From: Purshia tridentata
Lineage: Eukaryota; Streptophyta; Magnoliopsida; Rosales; Rosaceae
Length of the DNA stretch: 22,137 nt
Assembly: GCA_003254885.1 (NCBI GenBank)
Contig: QANT01001359.1
Location: 1-22,137, forward strand
Direction of reading: 5' to 3'
Numbering within the stretch: position 1 is the first letter of the stretch; each line of letters starts with the position of its first letter. This document shows, piece by piece, positions 1-9,584 of this stretch. Position numbers and translations under genes: made by a program. Under the pieces are notes generated by a model. That model was given only the letters and a program-made list of their open reading frames with translations. It ran no database searches and was not told the DNA's origin.

Positions 1-579
1 AGTGAAACTTTTGAATTTCACGTGATGGTCATGTCCTCGGTTTGAGTTTTCTAAGTGAGGACAATAAAGCCTAGTGATTATTTTGGCGCATTTCACGCAA
101 TCACATGATGGTTCTGTCAATCTATCATAATATCACATCATACCTATTAATTGAATTATCTAGTAAATACATAATCAAACCAGACAAACAAACAAAGCAC
201 CACCTGGTCCCCCTAATTGCAATTTACCTGCAGATTGATTAGGTCAGTTGACAGCAGCCCACAATTCAAGCATTTTTTATTAAATTCTTAAATGTAATCT
301 GCTCATTAAAAATAAAATTTGTTGGATTCGATTATATCAATCACTTGGCTTTATGATTGAATACTCCTACCGTGAAATATCTTATTATCAATTTGTTATG
401 TTGTGGTTATTATTATTCATTCTATACATGCATAATTTAGAGAATACATTGTACTTGTTTTAAATTTATGTATTATAGTTGACATTATAAAGGGATAGAC
501 ACTTTAAGACACTATAAGAGAAATAAACTACGTATTAGAAAAATAAACACTTATTATGTGATTAAAAATATAAATATAT
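1..579. other. AT-rich intergenic DNA, no gene seen
   Basis: I see no open reading frame with a recognisable protein, no RNA gene and no long repeat here. The stretch is AT-rich plant intergenic DNA that ends at the left target-site copy of the adjacent MITE. Confidence 0.6.
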
Positions 580-881
580 TGAATATATATAGGGCCACCT
601 TCTAATGAGGGATCCCTCATTTAGTGTTAAATGAGGGATCCTCTTGTGGGGCCCACACGAGTCATTTTGTGTTGATGGTCGTCCATATGTTTGATCAAAG
701 TTAGATAGCCAAATGATTTCCGATTTGTCTAATTTTTTGCAAGGATGATGATCTATCAATGGAGATGTAGAAAATGAACGGTTCGGATCAACACAAAATG
801 ACTCGTGTGGGCCCCATAAGAGGATCCCTCATTTAACACTAAATGAGGGATCCCTCTAATGAGGGGGACTGAATATATATA
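580..881. mobile_element. Mutator-like MITE with long terminal inverted repeats and target-site duplication
   Basis: The core runs from about 592 to 869 and is flanked by identical copies of TGAATATATATA (580-591 and 870-881). That is a target-site duplication of about 9-12 bp, the size typical of Mutator-like elements; the exact border is blurred by the AT repeat. The left arm (592-676) and right arm (787-869) are inverted copies. From the GGGATCC-type sequence inwards they are nearly identical, with one visible substitution near 645, while the outermost 15-20 bp are more diverged. The arms also contain nested short inverted repeats around ATTTAGTGTTAAATGA. The roughly 110-bp centre has no transposase, so this is a nonautonomous element. 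The small minus-strand ORF at 562-759 lies across it and is not a gene. The family assignment rests only on target-site length and structure. Confidence 0.85.
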
Positions 882-1740
882 CATCCATAATAAAAACGTT
901 TTTTCTCCCTAATCTCCACAAACTCGCACACGTGTAATCAAAAGGCTACCCTTCCAGTGGCGTTGGTACTAGTCCCCATCAAACAATTGAAAACGGTCCA
1001 ATTAACCTTCAAAAAGTACATGTTTTTGGGGTCGCCAAAAGTGGGTGTCCATAAATTAACTTTGGACTGTCACTTTAATCACAATCGTCTAGACTCATCC
1101 ACACCCTTCATCACAAATTCACAATCCACCTAATGAAACACGCGAAGCACCCAAACATTGATTTCTCACACCTGCCACGCGCCCTTTCTATCATCCACGG
1201 TAAATAAAATTTTGAAAGTTTTGACCGCGTCAACGGCTGAGAACCTCCCGAGGTGAAGAAAAGTCAACCTAATGTGATGTAGGAGATGAAATTTGTATCA
1301 AACAATACTGGTCACTTACGTGTCCCTAATTAGAACGTGGGCACCAAAATTACCGGGTAATTTAACGTAATCAATTGCATTAGTCTAAATATACCGTAAG
1401 CAGATGGGCACGTGTACTGCTTTTGTTTGCGAAGGGTATTCAATTTTTACCTACAACCACCAAATAAGCCAAAACGAAGAGGATTGCGTGTAAGCCAAAT
1501 TACGCACGCTTGCAAATTGCATGGGGGAAGCAGACAAAGTTGAAACCAATTTGCTGACGTGCATGATTAGCTTTAATGAGGAAAATGGTTAATACAATCT
1601 AATTTTAATGTCTTTATCAATAATCATATGATGTGTTTGGATAATGACCTACCTGGATTTCTGGAATGTTCATGAGATCTTGGAAATTTTATAGGATGAC
1701 AAGTTAGGTTGGGAAAGAAATACAGCCCGAGATATTTAAT
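882..1740. other. Intergenic DNA with scattered ACGT-core and W-box-like motifs
   Basis: No gene is visible. G-box cores (CACGTG) occur at 929-934 and 1409-1414. A palindromic pair of W-box cores, TTGAC-CGC-GTCAA, sits at 1221-1233. These are 2-3 kb from the nearest gene start, so a regulatory role is not established. Confidence 0.45.
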
Positions 1741-1754
1741 AAATAAAAATGATT

Positions 1755-1840
1755 GAGTTTTTTTTTAAGATAAGGGAATCGAATTCGAGATTTATTCAAT
1801 ATTGCAAAGTTGAATATTACTAGATTAATAATAAAACATG
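1755..1840 (-). mobile_element. Degenerate tRNA-derived SINE-like relic
   Basis: Read on the minus strand, a box A-like sequence (TAATCTAGTAAT, 1827-1816) is followed by a box B-like sequence (GAATTCGATTCCC, 1786-1774) and then by an A-run (T-run on plus, 1758-1766). This order is the layout of plant tRNA-derived SINEs. Box A is mutated and I found no convincing target-site duplication, so this is an old or partial copy at best. Confidence 0.4.
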
Positions 1841-1884
1841 TAATATATAAACAAAAATTGACATCCAAGATTTGAAATACCAAC

Positions 1885-1970
1885 TAATTATTAGTTAAGT
1901 GGTATTTTATTTTGTTAGTAGATCACAAATTCGAATCTCTAAGTATTGGGTTTTGATAATATTAATTGCA
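1885..1970 (+). mobile_element. Possible second SINE/tRNA-like head
   Basis: A box A-like sequence (TTAGTTAAGTGG, 1891-1902) precedes a box B-like sequence (AAATTCGAATCTC, 1927-1939) at about the spacing found in tRNA-derived SINEs. No A-tail or target-site duplication is visible. The locus points away from the minus-strand relic about 60 bp to its left, so the pair could also be one rearranged insertion. The motifs are short and could be chance matches. Confidence 0.25.
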
Positions 1971-2810
1971 CATTCCATTAAACAGATGAGTTGGTTTTGT
2001 ACGTGTTACTGTATAATATATATGTTTCTTAAAACGTAAAATTTTGGATTGATGAGTTTGTTCTGTATAGCAGCTGTTATCATCTTGACTAAAAAAATTA
2101 GAGTTTATCTTTCATATCCAACTTGGATATATTTTGCGTGCAAACTAAAAACTGCATAGCTGGCTATGTAGAGAAATGGAAGTTTGATTTGTCCACAAGT
2201 TATGTCTAATTGGAGGGGGAAATTTACATAATTAAGAAATAATTAAAAAAAAACTTATGGATTAATGAATTCAAGAGATCATTACAAAATTTATAGATTG
2301 GTACATATTAATCAACTACTTGCAATGGGAAAAAAAATATAGCAAATATTGGCAACAATCATGCAATGCTTGATAGCATTTGGACAATTCAAATAATACA
2401 AAATTGGGCAGATTATAATCAAGTTGCCAACTTATTCACACTGCTTCTTAGAGATCTCATTTTCACAGCTCGATTCAAAGGATCATCCCAAAACGTCATA
2501 ATGAATCATGCATTTCAATAATTGATCGATTTATGTTCTAATATTAAATTAAATTCATGACAGATAGACAGACAACAAATTGCACATACAAATCGACACG
2601 TGTGACAAGGATCATATCCAAACCAGACTGTTGCCATATTAAATTCATGAACATAAACACAATGGAGACCATCAGCATTCGGCACCATGCAACTACCCAC
2701 ATTTCCCCATTAATTTGCAAGTTTCCAAAAACCCCGCTAATAAAAAACAGTTGCATACGTGGTACACCAGTGATTGATAATGATGATTTCATTAGCTCAT
2801 AATCACTTCC
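1971..2810. other. AT-rich intergenic DNA, no gene seen
   Basis: Short overlapping ORFs exist on both strands near 2515-2802, but none resembles a known protein and they shadow each other. One CACGTG core lies at 2597-2602. Confidence 0.5.
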
Positions 2811-2875
2811 TTAACGCACAGTTTAGGTAAAAAAAAAAAAANTTAACGCACAGTTTAGGTAAAAAAAAAAAAAAA
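2811..2875. repeat. Tandem duplication ending in A-runs, interrupted by an N
   Basis: The 18-bp unit TTAACGCACAGTTTAGGT followed by an A-run occurs twice: 2811-2841 (13 A) and 2843-2875 (15 A). The only ambiguous base of the window, N at 2842, sits exactly between them. It is either a real small duplication or an assembly or consensus artefact at a homopolymer. Confidence 0.8.
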
Positions 2876-3119
2876 CGCAACGTTTAAAAATGTCAAATAC
2901 TTCATGCTTTGAGTCTTTGACCGGCCCCCTCCGGAAAAAATTTGAATTATATTTTCTAATCGTAGAAAGTGAATAGCAGACATCCACGTGTAATGATCGT
3001 AGAGGAAGTAACGTGGCTTTTAATTTTTGAGCGCGTAAAGTTCTTTGTTCAAACTGTTGGACTGAGTACGTGGATACAGATCAGCACCAAGTCCTCCAGG
3101 CTATTGGAATCTAGTCCCC

Positions 3120-3367
3120 AGGAGAATAATTAGGCACGCAGCTCAATAGTTCAAAGCACCATCTCTTTTTTTTATTATAAATTACTATGTTCGTGTAATC
3201 CTAGTTTCGGATTGGTACGACGTGGATCCGACAGGAGAATAATTAGGCACGCAGCTCAATAGTTCATGCACCATCTCTTTTTTTTATTATAAATTACTAT
3301 GTTCATGTAACTGGCTGTGAAGGTACAGTATAATCCTAGTTTCGGATTGGTACGACGTGGATCCGAC
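3120..3367. repeat. Tandem duplication of a promoter-proximal segment
   Basis: Copy 1 (3120-3232, 113 bp) is followed directly by copy 2 (3233-3367, 135 bp). They share the AGGAGAATAATTAGGCACGC start, the T-run and the TACGACGTGGATCCGAC end. Copy 2 carries about 23 extra bases between two TAA triplets (about 3307-3329), so copy 1 may have lost them by deletion between short direct repeats. A second small difference (CAAAGC versus CATGC) accounts for the net 22-bp length difference. Each copy ends in an ACGT-core motif (GACGTGGA), with a further GACGTGGA just after copy 2. The pair lies about 200-450 bp upstream of the TATA box of the RFS6-like gene. Confidence 0.92.
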
Positions 3368-3566
3368 GTGGAAGTCTGATCCGTCGTCTATTTCAACTGT
3401 CCAACCGAGGCGGATAATTCTAAAACCGTTGGATTGGATAAGCAGTTAGTGACGAGGCTTATTAAAAGGCTTTTTCTAGAGATTGAGAGAATGAACTCTT
3501 AGATTTCAGAGGTCTCAACTCGCAAGCAATGGTGTCAAATTTGTGTTACTGTTCTCTCTCTTGTAT

Positions 3567-3574
3567 TATAAATA
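3567..3574 (+). promoter_or_regulatory. TATA box of the RFS6-like gene
   Basis: TATAAATA lies 441 bp upstream of the start codon. Transcription would be expected to start about 25-35 bp downstream, near 3600. From there a leader spliced at 3673/3942 contains no ATG before the predicted start codon, which supports this promoter position. Confidence 0.65.
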
Positions 3575-3599
3575 CCACTCCGTCAATTCATTTACCCAC

Positions 3600-4014
3600 G
3601 TTCAATTCAAAGCTTTCGTGTGCTCTCAGAATCCCAATTACAAACAACTTCTTGAAGCGCTCTACTACTTCTGGTATCAATCTTTCTATTCTCCCAATTA
3701 CTCTTTGTTTGGTTTATGAGAAAATTTAAGATCGAATTTCTATTTACTAACAAGGTTAATTTGTTCTTTTGTTCATGTTTTAGAATTTGTAGATATTCTC
3801 GCAATCCAGCGTTTTCGTTATTGGCTTTTAAGGTAAATTATATAATTCGTGAGCTCGATCTGAGTCTTGTTTGTTACATATACATGCATTGGAGTTGAAT
3901 TATGAATTAGAAATTTATACATTAATTTTTTTGAAATTGCAGAAAAGTGAGCACCGTAGATCTTTCAGAAAACTATACAAGGAGAAAGAGGAGGAATTAG
4001 AAGAAGAAAGAGAG
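3600..4014 (+). other. 5'UTR of the RFS6-like gene, with an intron
   Basis: The start at 3600 is estimated from the TATA box. A good acceptor, TTTTTTGAAATTGCAG, ends at 3942. The favoured donor is the GT at 3673 (after CTACTTCTG), giving a 270-nt intron. A second donor-like site (AAGGTAAAT) has its GT at 3833 and would give a 110-nt intron. Use of the 3833 donor with 3673-3832 retained would add upstream ATGs to the leader, whereas the 3673 donor leaves it free of ATGs. The last leader exon (3943-4014) is purine-rich just before the start codon. Confidence 0.6.
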
Positions 4015-6377
4015 ATGACGATCAAACCGACGGTTCGAATATCAGAGCGGAAGCTGATCGTGAAGGACCGTACAATCCTTACCGGAGTACCGGACAATGT
4101 GGTCGCCACGTCCGGTTCGTCTTCCGGTCCGATCGAGGGGGTCTTTCTCGGCGCGGCTTTCGAGGAGGACAACAGCCGTCACGTGGTTCCCTTGGGGACT
4201 CTACACGGCGTCCGGTTCATGGCCTGCTTCCGGTTCAAGCTATGGTGGATGGCCCAGAAAATGGGCGATAAAGGCAGCGACATTCCTCTCGAGACCCAAT
4301 TCCTATTGATCGAAACAAAGACTGGGTCCCACCTAGAATCCGACGTTAACGGAGACGAAGAGAATCAAATCGTGTACACGGTGTTCCTCCCTCTTATCGA
4401 AGGCAGCTTCAGAGCTTGCTTACAGGGCAATGCGGAAGACCAGCTCGAGCTTTGTTTGGAGAGCGGTGACGCTGACACCAAAGCCTCGTCGTTTAGCCAC
4501 TCACTGTTTATTCACGCCGGGACGGACCCGTTCGGTACAATATCCGAAGCAATCCGGGCCGTTAAATTTCATCTCCAGACGTTCCGTCAACGGCACGAGA
4601 AGAAACTCCCGGGAATCGTTGACTACTTCGGGTGGTGCACGTGGGATGCGTTTTACCAAGAGGTGACTCAGGAAGGGGTCGAGTCCGGGCTCGAGTCTTT
4701 GGCCGCCGGTGGGACCCCCCCGAAGTTTGTTATCATCGACGACGGATGGCAATCCGTCGGCGGGGACGAGAACGACGACGGTGAGAAACGACAGTCGTTG
4801 CAGAGGTTGACTGGGATCAAAGAAAATCCCAAGTTCCAAAACAAGGACGATCCGACGGTTGGGATTAAAAACATTGTCAACATAGCGAAGGAAAAGCACG
4901 GGCTGAAGTATGTGTACGTGTGGCACGCGATTACTGGGTACTGGGGCGGGGTCCGACCCGGAGTTGAAGAAATGGAGGAATACGGGTCGTTGATGAAGTA
5001 TCCGAAGGTGTCGAGCGGAGTCATAGAAAATGAACCAACGTGGAAAACGGATCAGATGGCCGTACAAGGTTTGGGCCTTGTGAACCCGAAAAACGTGTAC
5101 AAATTCTACAACGAATTGCACAGATACTTGGCTGCTGAGGGTGTAGATGGGGTTAAGGTGGACGTGCAGTGCATACTTGAAACTCTCGGAGCCGGGTTGG
5201 GGGGTCGGGTAGAGCTGACCCGACAGTACCACCAGGCGCTGGACACGTCCGTGGCGAGGAATTTCCCGGACAATGGGATCATAGCGTGCATGAGCCATAA
5301 CACTGATGCGCTCTACTGTTCCAAACAGACGGCGGTTGTGAGGGCGTCGGACGATTTCTATCCACGTGACCCGGTGTCGCACACTATCCACATTGCGGCG
5401 GTTGCGTACAACAGCGTATTCCTCGGAGAGTTTATGCAGCCCGACTGGGACATGTTCCACTCGCTGCACCAGGCGGCTGAGTACCACGCGTCGGCCAGGG
5501 CCATCAGTGGTGGGCCCATTTATGTTAGGTACGTAATTAATTAATTATGTAAGTAAGTTTGAGTGTTTGTTAAATGTCAAGCATTTTTGGTTGCTTAATT
5601 TGATTGACAATGGCAAGTAATGTTTAATTGGTTTTTTGTCATTTGTTCAGTGATGCGCCTGGGAAGCACAACTTTGAGCTGCTGAGGAAGCTGGTGTTGC
5701 CTGACGGGTCGGTCCTCCGAGCTAGATTGCCCGGAAGGCCAACCCGGGACTGCTTGTTCTGTGACCCGGCCCGAGATGGCGTGAGCTTGTTGAAGATATG
5801 GAACATGAACAAGTACACAGGCGTGTTGGGAGTGTACAACTGCCAAGGAGCAGCGTGGAACACTGAAGAGAGAAAGAACACATTCCACCAAACAAAGTCT
5901 GAGGCCATAACGGGTTTCGTTCGAGGCCGCGACGTCCACCTCATTGCGGGGGCCGCCACTGATCCTGACTGGAAAGGTGACTGCGCCGTCTACTGCCACC
6001 GGACAGCGGAGCTCGTGACAATCCCTTACAATGCTGCCATGCCCATCTCTCTCAAAGTCCTTGAACACGAAATTTTTACTGTGACCCCCATCAGGGTTTT
6101 GGACTCTGGGTGCAGCTTTGCTCCCTTGGGACTTGTTAACATGTACAATGCAGGTGGAGCCATTGAAGAGTTGAGATATGAAGGGAAAGGGGTAAGGATG
6201 GAGGTTAAAGGGTGTGGCAAGTTTGGTGCGTTCTCTTCAGCTAACCCCAGGAGGTGTTCTGTGGGGTCTAGTGCGGTGGATTTTGATTATGATTCGTCAT
6301 CTGGGCTGGTGACTTTGACCTTGGATCATTTGCCTCAGGAGGGCCAAAAAGTTCATGTAGTTGAGGTTGAGTTTTAG
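4015..6377 (+). CDS. RFS6: Galactinol-sucrose galactosyltransferase / alkaline alpha-galactosidase-like protein (GH36), RFS6/DIN10 type
   Basis: The coding sequence joins exon 1 (4015-5528) and exon 2 (5651-6377) across a 122-nt GT-AG intron (5529-5650). The phase-preserving junction reads Tyr-Val-Ser-Asp-Ala-Pro-Gly as in the family. The product is 746 residues, close to the roughly 750 of Arabidopsis RFS6 (DIN10, At5g20250), which it follows along its whole length from the MTIKP start. Visible motifs are [10 protein letters not shown] (72-81), GWCTWDAF (206-213), VIIDDGW (D242, D243), [13 protein letters not shown] (about 301-313), KVDVQ with the presumed nucleophile D383, and RASDDF (D446/D447) as the presumed acid/base site. 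These mark a glycosyl hydrolase family 36 member. No signal peptide is evident, which fits a cytosolic enzyme. Family members move or release galactose in raffinose-family sugars. Whether RFS6-type proteins make raffinose or mainly hydrolyse it is unsettled, so the synthase name is by homology. Arabidopsis DIN10 is induced by darkness and sugar starvation. The catalytic motifs look intact. Confidence 0.95.
5529..5650 (+). other. Coding intron of the RFS6-like gene
   Basis: The donor is TTAG|GTACGT at 5529 and the acceptor is TTTGTTCAG|TGATG ending at 5650. Without splicing the frame runs into a stop at 5544, which would remove the last third of the protein. Splicing restores family-conserved sequence on both sides. 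Confidence 0.93.
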
Positions 6378-7304
6378 GAAATTATTGTTATTACAGTGTA
6401 CTTGTAGCAGTCATTACTATTCGATGTTCCTTTGCATTTTTTATTGAAATCATCATGAGTTATTTATGTTTGGGCTGGGTACAAGAAATTTACGTAATTC
6501 TATTGTTATTATGATCCCTTCTTTACTAATAATTGAAGTACTTGGACACATATCACTGGCACTAATGTAATGAAAAAAATGGTCAAGGAAAAATCTTACT
6601 TTACCTTGAATTAGACATTCCGTGTTGTATTGTAATCAAAAAATATAAAATTTTCCAGTTGTGTATTTGCCCCAAGGGAAGTTAAAATTCTCAGTTACGG
6701 CCCGGCAGCCAGTGCTTTTCAATAGGAACGCATCTTCTGCAATGATCTATCAACAGCTTAAACAATTACTATCAGGTAACGAGAGATGTGAGAACAGTGA
6801 GATACGAGAGCATAGAAGCTGAAACCTACATCCAAACTCTTGGTACACTTCACTCTATTAGCAGATAAGCAAGCAAAATACATGGTTCATTTGATTATGG
6901 TTTGCACAGCTCCACTATCTCCTGTAAAAAAAAATATGAAGAGAAGGGCATGGCCAGATTAATGGTCACATAGATTGCTCTCCCAGCACCAAACATGGGA
7001 CAAAAGCATTCGAGTCAGATGTGGACTGACAGATTGCAAGCAGAATCAAGACTTTCCACAAATTTTACATTTCAGCAATCAACCATATGCCACCCCGAAG
7101 CTGCATGTAACTATAACATCAGAAATCTAAGACTAAAAACTAAATGTTCATGTCCAAGCATAATATCTCTTAAAATGGTACAAAAGAAAACCTAAAGCGA
7201 AATCAACTACGTTAAATGATACAGCACCCACCACAAAACATCTTTCTGGTCGGGCGACCTACCCATCACACATGCAACATTGTGACGGTGGATAAACCTA
7301 CAAT
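6378..7304. other. Convergent intergenic gap holding both 3'UTRs
   Basis: The two protein genes face each other across 927 bp. A 3'UTR of a few hundred bases is expected from each side, but no canonical AATAAA placed well for the plus gene is obvious, and exact ends cannot be set. On the minus strand a pyrimidine-rich acceptor-like TTTTTTTTACAG occurs, with its CAG at 6924-6922. It would fit an intron in the 3'UTR of the DAYSLEEPER-like gene, but I cannot choose its donor. The small ORFs here look like noise. Confidence 0.5.
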
Positions 7305-9563
7305 CTAATACTCCATTCTGACAAGTGCATTTGAAGATTCTGCTGATCCATATTGCATCCAATCCTTGGCACATATAAGGGCTTCCACCGTCTCTGGTCG
7401 TAAGGAACTCCTGTACTGATCCATCTCTTTGACAGTGGTATCAAAAACAGAGTCGGAAGTAACTGTAGATACCGGGATTGACAAAATGTCACGAGCCATC
7501 TTTGAAAGAGTTGGGTACTTCATCTTGTTTAGTTTCCACCAGCCTAACACATCAAATTCATGGACTCGAGGCAACAAAGACTCGTCCAAGTACTGATCCA
7601 GCTCTGACTTCATCTGTTGGCTAGTAGTCTCCATAATGTAGACATCAAAGTCAGTGAGTCCATTGTCTGAAAGAAGTGTTCCTCCTTGGCCATCCTCTGT
7701 CTTGGTTCCATTTCCTTCTTCTGCATAAGTTGGGGTGAGAGGCAAAGGCAGAGTCAAATATTCATGGAAGAGCTCATGAATGCCATCATCAACAATCTTG
7801 ATAAATGTCGGAGCTTCTTCACCATAAATTTTGTTGAAACTGAACTCAACAAGCTTCATCTTGAACCTGGGATCCATAACTACCGCAGTTGCCAAAGCCA
7901 GGCTACAATTCTTCCAGTATTTTTCAATTCTTTCCTGCATTGCTTTACTTAGGTTGCTAATGAATGGTTCCTCACTAGTAACTGCACGAGCTAGCTCTGA
8001 CTGAATCCTCCATACTTCATGGAAGAAGGTAATTGCAGTTGGGTGAGTTGTAGTGGTAAGGATGTTGGCTGCATCAAAGATGAGTTTCAAATATGTGCAG
8101 AGAGTCTCAACTTGCTTCCAATCATCCATTGAGGGGGCTTGTTTGTAATCAGGATCGGATGTATCCAAGCAAGAAAACACTTCCTTCAGTTCAGACGCAG
8201 CCACCAGCATTTGATATGTTGTATTCCATTGAGTTTGGTCATCAAGAGTTAGGCTCCTTTCACTTGGGACTTGAAGCTGTTGCTTTAGCTCAAGAAATTT
8301 TTCCTCATGGGACTCTGACGTCTTCACATACTTCACACTATCCCGGATTTTTTTGACTATATCCCGCCCTGCCCCTAACACTTCTTTTGCAATGCTGCTC
8401 AAGGTACGGGCAATGCAGTTCCCAACCAATAGTTGACCATTGAGGATAAGTGGGTTCTTGTTTGAGAGAAGAGGCCTTAAATTTTCAAGAGCAGCTTCAC
8501 TCAGTGGGTGATCATAAGTGACTGAAAATAACTTGCCCTCCAAACTCCAATCATGAAGGCAAACAGCAACAGCATGGCTAAGCACAGTATCTGAATCGGG
8601 ATACGGTTCCATCACAACATTGAGCAACCGCCTGTGCAACTTCCACTCAGCGTCAATGAAATGCCCAGTAATAAACACATAACCCACACTTTGAGAGGAA
8701 GTCCACATGTCCAAGGTAAGGCACACACGTCCAGGTATGCCCTCAATAAACTTGATAAGGCTTTGCTTTTCCATTAGGTAAGTTGCAACGCAATCTCCTT
8801 GGACAGTATTGAAGCTCACCGTATTGAACCGTGGCTGAAGATTCTGGACAAAAGCTACAAACCCAGGATGTTCAACCATATGCAGTGGGTAGTCGTGCAT
8901 GATGATCATCCTCGCAATTTCATGGCGGCAACGGTCTGGATCAAACATAACTTGGGGTGTGCTAGGGGTTCGATAACGCCGTTTTGGTGGATTGGAAGCA
9001 CTGCCACCCTTTGGTGATGGGGTATATGGGGATAATTGATTCTTGTCCTGGTTACGAAGAAGTGCCGGGCAAGTCCCCTTGGCAATGTGGCGTTTGAGGT
9101 GGCTGGTACCTGCTACTTTTGAACCAGTACTATACGCAAAACTTTGCTTGCATTGCTTGCAGCATGCCCTCCTACATCCAGCACTCACAGTTTCTATGGT
9201 GAAATGCTCCCAGACTATGGACTTCTTTTTCCTCCGCTTGTTAGGCTGTGTTTCTGGATTCACCACCTCGTTGTTTTCATAGTGGATTGCTAACTCATTG
9301 TTCTCATAGGGGGTTGCTACCTCATTGTTTCCAAAAGGGGTTTCTGTCTTGTCCTCATATGGGGCTAGGGTTAGCATCTTTTCTTCATCAGGCGTTTCCA
9401 TCTTCTCTCCATCAGGTGTTTCCATCTTTTCTTCATCAGCTGTTTCCATCTTGTCTTGAATAGGAGTGGTCATTGCCTCTTCAACCGTCATTGCCTCTTC
9501 AACAGGGGTGTCCATTTTGTCTTGAATAGGAGTGGACATTGCCACTTCAACAGGGTTTTCCAT
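7305..9563 (-). CDS. DAYSLEEPER-like domesticated hAT transposase, zinc-finger BED protein
   Basis: One exon encodes 752 residues from the ATG at 9563-9561 to the TAG at 7307-7305. The frame opens further up to 9608, but a good acceptor (TTTTCTGATGCAG|GATTTTAC, exon from 9584) places those codons in an intron, and the spliced leader has no earlier ATG. The protein follows Arabidopsis DAYSLEEPER (At3g42170, about 700 residues) closely. Order: an acidic, repetitive N-terminus (1-105); a basic KRRKKK nuclear-localisation-like patch (109-114); a BED zinc finger (about 115-166; C135, C138, H155, H159, with C165 nearby); an RNase H-like region with CLTLD (D285), where the second acidic motif reads YDHP (around D351); TQWNTTY (444-450); MDPRFK (563-568); and a C-terminal hAT dimerisation domain (654-737). 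It has a spliced leader and a housekeeping-type promoter, and I see no flanking hAT inverted ends or 8-bp duplication. It is therefore a host gene of transposase origin, expected to bind DNA in the nucleus and affect expression of many genes. Arabidopsis DAYSLEEPER is essential for normal development. Confidence 0.93.
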   Translation of the reverse strand: MENPVEVAMSTPIQDKMDTPVEEAMTVEEAMTTPIQDKMETADEEKMETPDGEKMETPDEEKMLTLAPYEDKTETPFGNNEVATPYENNELAIHYENNEVVNPETQPNKRRKKKSIVWEHFTIETVSAGCRRACCKQCKQSFAYSTGSKVAGTSHLKRHIAKGTCPALLRNQDKNQLSPYTPSPKGGSASNPPKRRYRTPSTPQVMFDPDRCRHEIARMIIMHDYPLHMVEHPGFVAFVQNLQPRFNTVSFNTVQGDCVATYLMEKQSLIKFIEGIPGRVCLTLDMWTSSQSVGYVFITGHFIDAEWKLHRRLLNVVMEPYPDSDTVLSHAVAVCLHDWSLEGKLFSVTYDHPLSEAALENLRPLLSNKNPLILNGQLLVGNCIARTLSSIAKEVLGAGRDIVKKIRDSVKYVKTSESHEEKFLELKQQLQVPSERSLTLDDQTQWNTTYQMLVAASELKEVFSCLDTSDPDYKQAPSMDDWKQVETLCTYLKLIFDAANILTTTTHPTAITFFHEVWRIQSELARAVTSEEPFISNLSKAMQERIEKYWKNCSLALATAVVMDPRFKMKLVEFSFNKIYGEEAPTFIKIVDDGIHELFHEYLTLPLPLTPTYAEEGNGTKTEDGQGGTLLSDNGLTDFDVYIMETTSQQMKSELDQYLDESLLPRVHEFDVLGWWKLNKMKYPTLSKMARDILSIPVSTVTSDSVFDTTVKEMDQYRSSLRPETVEALICAKDWMQYGSAESSNALVRMEY
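9390..9560 (-). repeat. Coding tandem repeats in the DAYSLEEPER N-terminus
   Basis: Residues 2-65 consist of imperfect copies of short acidic units such as TPIQDKM, VEEAM, EEKMETPD and GEKMETPD. A second set (YENNE-type, about residues 78-99) follows in the codons just 3' of this interval. The DNA repeats match (CATCTTTTCTTCATCAG-like blocks on plus). Such runs expand and shrink by slippage, and their number is expected to vary between alleles. Confidence 0.85.
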
Positions 9564-9584
9564 GTTGTCTTGAGGAGTAAAATC

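Noticed and set aside
562..759. 65-codon minus ORF over the MITE
   Set aside because: It spans the element border and has no protein similarity; it is a product of repeat sequence.
4501..5487. 328-codon ORF on the minus strand inside the RFS6-like exon
   Set aside because: It is the antisense shadow of a GC-richer coding exon and has no family resemblance. The plus frame is conserved over its full length.
5529..5544. Read-through end of the RFS6-like exon 1 as the true protein end
   Set aside because: The sequence leaves family homology exactly at a GT donor, and homology resumes after the AG at 5650.
7305..9563. Active hAT transposon
   Set aside because: No terminal inverted repeats or 8-bp target duplication seen, a spliced leader with a host-type promoter, and close agreement with the domesticated DAYSLEEPER family.
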